Assembly: GCF_900221005.1 (NCBI RefSeq)
Contig: NZ_OBQI01000007.1
Span: 186,001 to 250,000, forward strand
Source: Blastococcus aggregatus
GTDB lineage: Bacteria > Actinomycetota > Actinomycetes > Mycobacteriales > Geodermatophilaceae
Direction of reading: 5' to 3'
DNA: 64,000 bases
In this document: in pieces, positions 54,877 through 62,066 of the stretch
Numbering within the stretch: the stretch's first letter is position 1
Layout: the number at the start of each line of letters is the position of its first letter
Position numbers and translations under genes: made by a program
Notes under the pieces: model-generated
Told to the model about the DNA's origin: nothing
Databases searched by the model: none
The model's input: only the letters and a program-made list of their open reading frames with translations

Positions 54877-55772
54877 CGTCGCACCGCGTGGTCCTGCTCG
54901 CGATCGCGATCTTCACGGTCTCCGGCGGGCTGAACGTCGCAATGGCAGCTCCACCCGTGGAGTGCGCGCAAAGGGATGCCCAGACCGGGATCTGCCTGGT
55001 CCAGGCGACATCCGCGGGACAAGGCGCCGGTGGGGACAACGACGTCAGCCCTGGCTGGGAGCAGCCGGCAGTCGGAGAGGCGCCCCCGCCCAGTTGCACG
55101 AGAGCGGTTGCAGATCCTCAACCGTGGATTGGGGACCCGGTATGGGCCGGACATCGTCCGGAAGACGGGATGATCTGGGTCTTCACATGCCCGCGCCCGG
55201 TCGGAACCGGATCAGGATTGTGGTCGGGCCTGATCTTCTTGTCGAACGGGGCTGGAGCACCTGGCGCCCCCCCGGTGGACCCTCGCCTCCTCGCTCAGGA
55301 GGCAATCGCATCCATGGCACTGAAGGCGCCGGACATCGGGATGGCACCACCGCCGGCTTCCCGGAGCGGATTGGTGGGTCTACCGGTGTGGATGTGGGTC
55401 GCACGCACCGCAGGCACGACTGGCCCTGTCCAGGCCTCTGCCTCCGCCGGAGGCGTGACGGTGACCGCCGAAGCTCGGGTCAGCCAGGTCCTCTGGAACA
55501 TGGGCGACGGACACATCGTCACCTGCGGCCTCGGGACGCCGTACGTGCAGGGCACCGAAGGCGCGTCTCCGGACTGCGGCCATGTGTATGCGCAGGCGTC
55601 GAGCCGACACGTACCGGGCGGTGGCCCGTGGCCCATCACAGCGACGAGCACGTGGACGATCACCTGGTCCGGTAGTGGGCTGTCGGGCACAGAGACGCTG
55701 GAGCTGTCCTCTTCGGCGGAGTTGTTCGTCGGTGAACTGCACGTCCTCAACCAGGACGGGGCAAGCCGATGA
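54870..55772 (+). CDS. Secreted protein of the Tad-like operon
   Basis: 300 residues with a signal peptide (HRVVLLAIAIFTVSGGLNVAMA). The middle has VPQ-like loop GLPVWMWVARTAG near residue 170, followed by a beta-rich domain (TVTAEARVSQVLWNMGDGHIVTCGLGTPYVQG) with paired Cys. This resembles the secreted proteins, sometimes called ATP/GTP-binding by mis-annotation, found in actinomycete Tad clusters. I see no nucleotide-binding motif. It overlaps the lipoprotein and SAF-domain genes. Confidence 0.72.
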   Translation: MLTSHRVVLLAIAIFTVSGGLNVAMAAPPVECAQRDAQTGICLVQATSAGQGAGGDNDVSPGWEQPAVGEAPPPSCTRAVADPQPWIGDPVWAGHRPEDGMIWVFTCPRPVGTGSGLWSGLIFLSNGAGAPGAPPVDPRLLAQEAIASMALKAPDIGMAPPPASRSGLVGLPVWMWVARTAGTTGPVQASASAGGVTVTAEARVSQVLWNMGDGHIVTCGLGTPYVQGTEGASPDCGHVYAQASSRHVPGGGPWPITATSTWTITWSGSGLSGTETLELSSSAELFVGELHVLNQDGASR

Positions 55773-56452
55773 CCCGGACCCAGCCGCCGACGACCGGGGC
55801 AGCGCCCTCTCCGGCGGAAATGCATGGCCTGCCTCGCGCGCCGGTGCTGCCGCCACCTCGCCGCCGGCGCCGTCCGGCCCTTCTGGCATTGGCCGTGAGC
55901 ATGGTGGTGCTCGGTGCTCTTGGGGCGACCTATCTGGCGACGTCGCTGGGTCAGACGACCGCCGTGATCGCGATCGCACGCGAGGTGCCGTGGGGGCAGA
56001 CTCTCACCGCTGCCGACCTCGTAGAAGCAACGATCTCTGCCGATCCGGCGTTGGAGCCCATCCCGTACGTCGACCGCGACGAAGTGATCGGCCTGGTCGC
56101 GGCGACCACCCTGGGGCCCGGTTCGTTGCTCACCCGCGACGCCCTGACCGATGAGCGCCTCCCGGCTCCAGGACAGCAGCTGATCGGGGTTGGCGTGTCG
56201 CTCGTGCAACTACCGACGACCCCGCTGCGGCCGGGCGACGACGTCCTCCTGGTGCCCGTGGCCGCGGGCAGCGCTCCAGCCACGACCCAAGGAGTTCCGA
56301 GCGTGGTGGAAGCGACCGTGGTGAACTCTGGCCCTCCCGGAACCGACGGGCTGCGGGTCGTCGACGTGCTCGTCGACGAGGCCGACGGGCCGGACGTCGC
56401 CGCCCGTGCCGCCGCAGGCCTGATCGCCATCGTCGTGGTGGCCGGCGAGTAG
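55769..56452 (+). CDS. CpaB-like SAF-domain protein
   Basis: 227 residues, ATGA-coupled. A proline/arginine-rich cytoplasmic tail is followed by one helix (ALLALAVSMVVLGALGATYLA) and an SAF domain (VIAIAREVPWGQTLTAADLVEATI, then VGLVAATTLGPGSLLTRDAL). This is the layout of CpaB/RcpC, which in Tad systems stabilises the outer part of the pilus machine; here, without an outer-membrane secretin, it may act at the cell wall. Confidence 0.85.
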   Translation: MTRTQPPTTGAAPSPAEMHGLPRAPVLPPPRRRRRPALLALAVSMVVLGALGATYLATSLGQTTAVIAIAREVPWGQTLTAADLVEATISADPALEPIPYVDRDEVIGLVAATTLGPGSLLTRDALTDERLPAPGQQLIGVGVSLVQLPTTPLRPGDDVLLVPVAAGSAPATTQGVPSVVEATVVNSGPPGTDGLRVVDVLVDEADGPDVAARAAAGLIAIVVVAGE

Positions 56453-56466
56453 GCGGGGCGGCTGCC

Positions 56467-57270
56467 GTGTTGATCGCACTGTGCTCGGCCAAGGGCGCAC
56501 CCGGCGTGACCACTAGCGGGCTGGCTCTGGCGCTGTCCTGGCCTCGCCCGGTGGTCCTAGCCGAGCTGGATCCGGCCGGCGGGGACGTATTGCCGGGGTA
56601 CGGCCGAGGCGAGCCGTTCGCGGGCGGGCTGGCCGACCTGGAGCTCGCGGCGCGGCGCGGCGGGCCGGCCCTGCACCTGGACCGTCAGCTGCTGCGGCTC
56701 GACTCCGAAGGACGTGCGCGGCTGCTACCCGGCCTGGCCGATCCCGCCGGCGCCCGACATATGGACTGGAATCGCCTGGCCGCCGTGCTGGCGGCGGTGG
56801 AGGACGGCGCCGTGGACGTGGTGGCCGACTGCGGGCGGCGGCGCGCTGAGCACTTCCCGGCCGCCGTGGTCCAACGGGCTGCCGCCGTCGTGCTGGCCAC
56901 CGGCTCCACGCTTCGCGCCGTGCGTGCGGCGACGCAGGCGATTGCCGAACTCCGAGGGCGGGAGGCGTACCCCGGCATGCTGGGCACGCTGGTGATCGGG
57001 CCGGGGGAGCCGTACGGCGAGCGAGAGATCAGCGAGGCACTCGGCGTTCCCTCGGTCGGTTCGCTGCCGCGGGATCCGAAGGCGGCCGCAGTGCTCAGCG
57101 ACGGCGCGCCGGCGGGCCGGCTGTTCACCCAGTCGCCGCTGCTACGAGCCGCGCGGACGGTCGCGACCCGGTTGGTCGAATTGGCCGCGGCTCACGAATC
57201 CAGGTTGACACCACCGCCAGCGCCCGTGCCTGCGCCCGCAACCACGTTTGGGGGCAGCCGTGTCCGCTGA
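56467..57270 (+). CDS. CpaE/ParA-like protein with degenerate P-loop
   Basis: 267 residues from a GTG. It has the ParA/MinD-type beginning ALCSAKGAPGVTTSGLALALS, but the deviant Walker A usually reads KGGxGKT/S; here the second Lys is Val (KGAPGVTT), so ATP binding may be lost. AELDPAGGDVL near residue 35 and VVADCGRRRAEHF near residue 118 follow the fold. CpaE-like proteins position the Tad machine. It lies directly before CpaF. A proline-rich tail ends it. Confidence 0.8.
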   Translation: MLIALCSAKGAPGVTTSGLALALSWPRPVVLAELDPAGGDVLPGYGRGEPFAGGLADLELAARRGGPALHLDRQLLRLDSEGRARLLPGLADPAGARHMDWNRLAAVLAAVEDGAVDVVADCGRRRAEHFPAAVVQRAAAVVLATGSTLRAVRAATQAIAELRGREAYPGMLGTLVIGPGEPYGEREISEALGVPSVGSLPRDPKAAAVLSDGAPAGRLFTQSPLLRAARTVATRLVELAAAHESRLTPPPAPVPAPATTFGGSRVR

Positions 57271-58681
57271 CCTCACCACCGACCTGCTCAGCGCGGGCAC
57301 CGTGCCTCGACGAGCGGACGCATCACCGGTGGCGGTGGACTGGACGCTGGTGCGTCGGCTGCATCAGACAACGGCGACGGCCTTGGCCGAGGAGCTCAAG
57401 CGCCGCCCGACGCTCAGCATGATGGCGCAGCATGAGCTGGCCCGCACGCTCGTCCAGGACGGCGTCGATGAGTTGGTCCGGCAGCGGATGCGCGCCGGGC
57501 AGATGGTTCCCACGCCGGCCGAGGAGCGGGTGATCGCTGACGCGGTGTTCGCCGCCCAGTTCGGGTTGGGCCGGCTGCAGCCCTACGTGGACGACCCGCT
57601 GGTAGAGAACATCGAGGTTCACGGGTACGACAACGTGTGGATCGGTTACGCCGACGGCCGGGACGTCCGCGTTGACCCGATCGCCGACTCGGACGAGGAG
57701 TTGGTGCGGCAACTGCAGCACATCGCCGCTCGGCTGGGCCGCGCGGAGCGGACGCTAACCACAGCCAGTCCGCTGCTCACCATGCGCCTGCCTGACGGGT
57801 CCCGGTTGGCCGCAGTCATCGAGACAGTGCCGCGACCCCATCTGGTGATACGCCGACACCGGATCCGGAACGTCGACCTCGACGACATGGTGGGTCTGCG
57901 GGCGATCGACCGGCCGCTGGCCGAGTTCCTGCGGGCGGCGGTGCGGGCGCGCAAGAACATCGTCGTCACCGGCGCCCAGGCTGCTGGCAAGACGCTGATG
58001 CTGCGGGCGCTGGCCAACGAGCTGCCGGTCGAGGAGCACCTGGCCACGATCGAGAAGCATTTCGAGCTGCTGCTGCACGAGCTGCCCGACCGGCATCCGA
58101 GGGTGGTGCCGTTCGAGGCCCGGGAGGGCACCGGCGAGCGCGGACCCGACGGCCGCCGCCTCGGCGAGGTGACGCTGACCGAGCTGGTCGAGCAGTCGCT
58201 GGTCATGAACGTCAGCCGCGTGTGGCTGGGCGAGGTCCGCGGCGATGAGGCGTGGCCGCTGATCGAGGTGATGGAGGCGGGGGAGGGCGGCTCGGCCTGC
58301 ACTCTGCACGCCCGCTCAGCCCACCACGCCCTCGAGCGGCTGGCCAACCTGTGCATGCGCGGCCGCGCCGCGGTCACCCCGGAGCATGTCTACCGGTCCT
58401 GCGCGTCGGCGATCGACCTGATCGTGCACATCACCACCGTGGACGAACGGTGGATCGGGGGCGAGCGGCACCGGTTCGTTAGCCAGGTCCTCGAGTGCAA
58501 CGGCATCGGGGAGGGCGGGCGCCCGGCCGTCACCGACGTCTTCGCCCCAGGCCCCGACGGCAGGGCCATACCCGAGCACGATCCGGTGGACCTCGCCGAC
58601 TACGTCCGGGTGGGCTTCGATCCCGACTGGCTCCGGCCAGGCCACGGGCGCTGGGCTGGCGCTGTCGGGGGACGACGGTGA
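57260..58681 (+). CDS. CpaF/TadA-type secretion ATPase
   Basis: 473 residues from the GTG at 57260; a TTG at 57248 is possible. Features of the type II/IV secretion ATPase family: IADAVFAAQFGLGRLQPYVDDPLVENIEVHG near residue 90, Walker A GAQAAGKT near residue 238 (Ala in place of the second Gly), GEVRGDEAWPLIEVMEAGEGG near residue 325 (Walker B and Asp box) and TLHARSAHHALERL near residue 350 (His box). It energises pilus or pseudopilus assembly. Genes upstream and downstream overlap it. Confidence 0.92.
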   Translation: MSADLTTDLLSAGTVPRRADASPVAVDWTLVRRLHQTTATALAEELKRRPTLSMMAQHELARTLVQDGVDELVRQRMRAGQMVPTPAEERVIADAVFAAQFGLGRLQPYVDDPLVENIEVHGYDNVWIGYADGRDVRVDPIADSDEELVRQLQHIAARLGRAERTLTTASPLLTMRLPDGSRLAAVIETVPRPHLVIRRHRIRNVDLDDMVGLRAIDRPLAEFLRAAVRARKNIVVTGAQAAGKTLMLRALANELPVEEHLATIEKHFELLLHELPDRHPRVVPFEAREGTGERGPDGRRLGEVTLTELVEQSLVMNVSRVWLGEVRGDEAWPLIEVMEAGEGGSACTLHARSAHHALERLANLCMRGRAAVTPEHVYRSCASAIDLIVHITTVDERWIGGERHRFVSQVLECNGIGEGGRPAVTDVFAPGPDGRAIPEHDPVDLADYVRVGFDPDWLRPGHGRWAGAVGGRR

Positions 58682-59589
58682 GCGGCACGGGGTTGCTTGC
58701 CGGCGTCTGCGGGGCGCTGCTGATGGGCGGCCTGCTGCTAGCCGCCCACGCCCTCACCGCCCCCGAACCGCCGGCTCGGCCGCGGCGCCGCCAGCCGCGT
58801 CCGACGGCGCGGGCCGACGGCCCGGCGGTGCGGCGGCAGCGGGCGCTGTGGGTGGCCGCCGCCGTTGCGGCGGCGGTGGTGTGGCTGGCCTCGGGCTGGC
58901 CGGTCGCTGGCGTGCTGACCGGGTTGGCGGTGATCGGTGTGCCGTGGCTGCTGGCGCAGTTCTCCGGCGGCAACGCCACCGTGGAGCGGCTGGAGGCGCT
59001 GCAGGAGTGGGTGCGCCGCACCTCCGACGTACTCGCTGCGGGCGGGGGGCTGGAGCAGACGCTGATTCGTTCGGCCCGCACCGCTCCCGAACCGATCGCG
59101 GCGGAGGTAGCGGCACTGGCCGCGCGGCTTCAGGCGCGCTGGCCGACGTCCCGGGCGCTGCTGGCCTTCGCCGACGATCTCGACGACGCCGCCGGGGACC
59201 TGGTCGTCGCCGCCCTGTTGCTGGGTGCGGAGCTGCGCGGGCCGGGGCTGGCACGGGTGCTGACCGAGCTGGCGGGAAGCCTCACCGAGGACGTAACCAT
59301 GCGGCGCAAGGTCGAGGCCGACCGCGCCAAGCCCCGCGCGAATGCCCGGTGGCTGCTGCTGATCACCGTCGCCGCATCCGCGCTGGCCGCGCTCAACGGC
59401 GACTACCTGGCTCCCTACGGCACGGGAGTCGGGCAGCTGGTGCTGGCCGCTATCGCCGGGCTGATCGTCGCCTGCCTGCTGTGGATGCGCCGGCTCACCG
59501 CCCCTGCGCCGTCCCCACGCTTCCTGGTCGATCCCGACCGCAGCCTGCGGGTTCTCGGTCTCGAGCCGAACGAGCTGCCGGTCCCATGA
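58678..59589 (+). CDS. TadB-like inner-membrane protein
   Basis: 303 residues, GTG overlapping the CpaF stop. Helices at residues about 5-25, 58-98 and 220-262 flank a cytoplasmic T2SSF domain (VERLEALQEWVRRTSDVLAAGGGLEQTLIRSARTAP through GSLTEDVTMRRKVEADRAKPRA). TadB with TadC forms the membrane platform that couples CpaF to pilin assembly. Confidence 0.87.
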   Translation: MSGTGLLAGVCGALLMGGLLLAAHALTAPEPPARPRRRQPRPTARADGPAVRRQRALWVAAAVAAAVVWLASGWPVAGVLTGLAVIGVPWLLAQFSGGNATVERLEALQEWVRRTSDVLAAGGGLEQTLIRSARTAPEPIAAEVAALAARLQARWPTSRALLAFADDLDDAAGDLVVAALLLGAELRGPGLARVLTELAGSLTEDVTMRRKVEADRAKPRANARWLLLITVAASALAALNGDYLAPYGTGVGQLVLAAIAGLIVACLLWMRRLTAPAPSPRFLVDPDRSLRVLGLEPNELPVP

Positions 59590-60500
59590 GCGGCATCCAG
59601 GCACTGCTGATCGGCTCCGGCGCGCTCGTCGGTCTCGGAGCGTTCCTGCTGCTGCGGGTTGTTCTCGTGGTCGAGCAGCCGCGGTTGGCCGACGCGCTGG
59701 CCCGCCTCGACGGGGGCGCGGCTCCTGTCCCGGTCGCGCCGATGCCGGAGGGAGGCGACCGGTGGGCACGCGCAACCGGCCGCGCCGGTGCCTGGGCCGC
59801 CGCCCGGCTGCCCGCCGCCGGGAGGAGCGCGCCGTCCCAGGCGCTGACGCTGATCGGCTGGACGCCGGAGGGTTACGCCGCCCGCAAGGTCGGTCTGGCC
59901 GCCTTCGGCGCGGTGTTCGTTCCACTGTTGACCGCCGTGCTCGGCATGACCGGCGTCCGGCTGCCGGTGGTGGTGCCGGTGGCCGGATCGCTGGCGCTGG
60001 CTGGCGTGTTGTTCCTCGTCGTAGACCTGGTCGTGCGCGACCAGGCCGCCGAGGCCCGCGGTCAGATGCGGCGGGCGCTGGCGTCCTATCTGGATCTGGT
60101 CAGCCTGCGCCGCGACGCCAGCGAGGGCCCCACCATCGCCCTGGAGCGGGCCGCCGGCGTGGGGGAGGGCTGGGTGTTCCGACGGATCACCGACGCCCTG
60201 GTCGCCGCCCGGCTGGCCGGCGATCCGCCGTGGGACGGCCTGCGCCGAATGGCCGCCGACACCGGTGTTGGTGAGCTGGCCGACGTGGCTGACATTGCCG
60301 AGGTCGCCGCCTCGGAGGGCGCGTCGATCGCGCCGACGCTGCGGGCGCGCGCGCAGTCGCTGCGGGTCCAGTTGCTGGCCGAGGAGGAGGCGGCGGCCAA
60401 CACCGCCAGCGAAAAGCTCACCGCTCCCGTCGCCCTGCTGTCGATCGCCTTTCTGCTGCTCTTCCTCTATCCCGCCCTGGCCCGTCTCATGGCCACCTGA
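59586..60500 (+). CDS. TadC-like inner-membrane protein
   Basis: 304 residues, ATGA-coupled to TadB. A first helix near residue 8, a helix pair near residues 105-150, the cytoplasmic T2SSF domain with QMRRALASYLDLVSLRRDASEGPTIALERAA and KLTAPVALLSIAFLLLFLYPAL at the end. It is the second half of the Tad membrane platform. Length and end position are normal. Confidence 0.87.
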   Translation: MSGIQALLIGSGALVGLGAFLLLRVVLVVEQPRLADALARLDGGAAPVPVAPMPEGGDRWARATGRAGAWAAARLPAAGRSAPSQALTLIGWTPEGYAARKVGLAAFGAVFVPLLTAVLGMTGVRLPVVVPVAGSLALAGVLFLVVDLVVRDQAAEARGQMRRALASYLDLVSLRRDASEGPTIALERAAGVGEGWVFRRITDALVAARLAGDPPWDGLRRMAADTGVGELADVADIAEVAASEGASIAPTLRARAQSLRVQLLAEEEAAANTASEKLTAPVALLSIAFLLLFLYPALARLMAT

Positions 60501-60530
60501 CCCGGTGACCCCGATCCGAGAGGAACCCCG

Positions 60531-60728
60531 ATGACCTCGATACTCACTCTCCTGACCGTCGTCGGCGCGCAGCTGCGCGACCGGCTGCGCGATCTCCGCG
60601 ACGAGCCGGAGCGCGGCTCGCTGTCGGTCGAGCAGGTGATCATCACTGTGGCGCTGATCGGCATCGCCGTCGCGCTGGTGGCCGTGATCGCCAACGCGGT
60701 CACCTCTCGGTCGGCCCAGATCCAGTAG
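60531..60728 (+). CDS. Flp-pilin-like small membrane protein
   Basis: A 65-residue protein in the pilin position of the operon. A charged N-terminus (LRDRLRDLRDEPERG) precedes GSLSVEQVIITVALIGIAVALVAVIANAVTSR, residues about 29-60: a class III-type cleavage region with Gly before and Glu at position +5 of the hydrophobic segment. It is likely the major pilin or a spacer subunit. No prepilin peptidase is visible in the window. Confidence 0.8.
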   Translation: MTSILTLLTVVGAQLRDRLRDLRDEPERGSLSVEQVIITVALIGIAVALVAVIANAVTSRSAQIQ

Positions 60729-60829
60729 CCCGGCCCGTGCCTCACCTCGCCGGCCCGTGTGGCCCTGCGGCCGTGTCCCGGCCCTGCCCTGCTACGGGCA
60801 GCCGGGCCGGCGGCGTGGGGCGCCGACGG

Positions 60830-61201
60830 ATGTCGGGCGAGCGCGGTGCGGCGTCGGTGGAACTGGCGGTCGCCTTCCCGGTGGTGTTGCTGCTGGTGAT
60901 GACGCTGATCCAGGCGGCTCTGTGGTTCTACGCCCGCTCGATCGCGCTGGGCGCCGCCCAGGAGGGCGCCCGCGAGGGCCGCGTGCAGCCTGCCTCGACC
61001 GCGCGCGCCCAGTCTGCCGCCGAGGGCTTCCTCGACCAGACCGCGCAGGACCTGCTCGTCGCCCGGAACGTGACCGTGACCGGCTCGCCGAGCAGCATCG
61101 AGGTGACCGTCACCGGCAGCTCGCTCAGCCTCTTCCCCGGCCTGTCGGGCTGGTCGGTGACCCAGACCGCCGTCGGCCCGGTGGAACGGCCCACGCCATG
61201 A
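60830..61201 (+). CDS. TadE-like pseudopilin
   Basis: 123 residues from the ATG at 60830. It begins with GERGAASVELAVAFPVVLLLVMTLIQAALWFYARSIALGAAQEGAREG, the TadE motif with Glu five residues into the hydrophobic stretch. A short beta-rich domain follows (SPSSIEVTVTG). TadE/F proteins are minor pilins made with the Flp pilus. It overlaps the next gene by ATGA. Confidence 0.87.
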   Translation: MSGERGAASVELAVAFPVVLLLVMTLIQAALWFYARSIALGAAQEGAREGRVQPASTARAQSAAEGFLDQTAQDLLVARNVTVTGSPSSIEVTVTGSSLSLFPGLSGWSVTQTAVGPVERPTP

Positions 61202-61623
61202 ATGCCCAGGCCAGGGAGCGGGGGTCGGTGTCGGTCGAGCTGGCGCTGCTGGCCCCGGCGCTCCTCCTGCTGCTGTCCTTCGCCGTCGTCGCCGGCCGCA
61301 CCCAGATCGCCGAGGGTGCCGTCCAAGAGGCCGCACGAGCCGCCGCGCGGGAGGCATCGCTCGCCCGCGACGCTGCCACCGCCGCCGCACGGGCCGGCGC
61401 CCAGGCGGAGCGCACCCTGGCCGCTCAGGATCTGCGCTGCGAGCGCACCACGGTGGACGTCGACACCGCGGGGTTCCAAGCCCCGCTCGGCCAGCCGGGC
61501 GACGTCACGGTGTCGATCACCTGCGTGGTCGGCATGGCCGACCTGTTGGCCCCCGGCCTCCCCGGCTCGGTCACCGTCGAAGCCTCCTTCATCAGCCCCA
61601 TCGACGCCTACCGCGAACGATGA
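61198..61623 (+). CDS. TadE/TadF-like pseudopilin
   Basis: 141 residues, ATGA-coupled. RERGSVSVELALLAPALLLLLSFAVVAGR, residues 6-34, is the cleavage-and-helix motif; the rest is an alpha-rich spacer (EAARAAAREASLARDAATAAARAGAQA) and a beta domain with one Cys pair (DLRCERTT, ITCVVG). A second minor pilin next to its TadE neighbour. Confidence 0.87.
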   Translation: MNAQARERGSVSVELALLAPALLLLLSFAVVAGRTQIAEGAVQEAARAAAREASLARDAATAAARAGAQAERTLAAQDLRCERTTVDVDTAGFQAPLGQPGDVTVSITCVVGMADLLAPGLPGSVTVEASFISPIDAYRER

Positions 61624-62066
61624 CCGGCTACCACGGACACCGGCGGCCGGACGGAGAGCGCGGCGCCATCAGTGTCTTCCTCGCCGTTCTCGTTCCCGGG
61701 CTGCTGCTCATCATCGGGCTGGCCGTCGACGGCGGCGCGAAGGTGGCCGCGACCCAGCGCGCCAACGCCATCGCCGACGAGGCGGCGCGCGCGGGCGGAC
61801 AGGCCCTCGACATCTCCGCGGCCCTCGCCGGACAGGTGCAGGTCGACCCGACCGCCGCTGTCGCCGCCGCGCAGGACTACCTCGACCGCAACGACGTGCA
61901 GGGCGCGGTGACGGTCGTCGACGGCGACACCCTGTACGTGACCACCACGATCACCCAGCCCACCACCTTCCTGGGCCTGATCGGCATCTCCACCCTCACG
62001 GTGGAGGGCTCCGGCACCGCCGACCTGATCACAGGGACCGGCCAGAACGGGGGAGCGGGCCCATGA
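61620..62066 (+). CDS. TadG-like/Rv3660c-type pilus-assembly protein
   Basis: 148 residues, ATGA-coupled. GERGAISVFLAVLVPGLLLIIGLAVDGGAKVAATQRANAIADEAARAGGQALD, residues about 12-64, matches the TadG-type start in actinomycete clusters: a helix followed by an Ala-rich segment with Arg and Asp residues. The remainder is a short beta domain. TadG is thought to be a minor, surface-anchored pilin. Confidence 0.85.
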   Translation: MTGYHGHRRPDGERGAISVFLAVLVPGLLLIIGLAVDGGAKVAATQRANAIADEAARAGGQALDISAALAGQVQVDPTAAVAAAQDYLDRNDVQGAVTVVDGDTLYVTTTITQPTTFLGLIGISTLTVEGSGTADLITGTGQNGGAGP

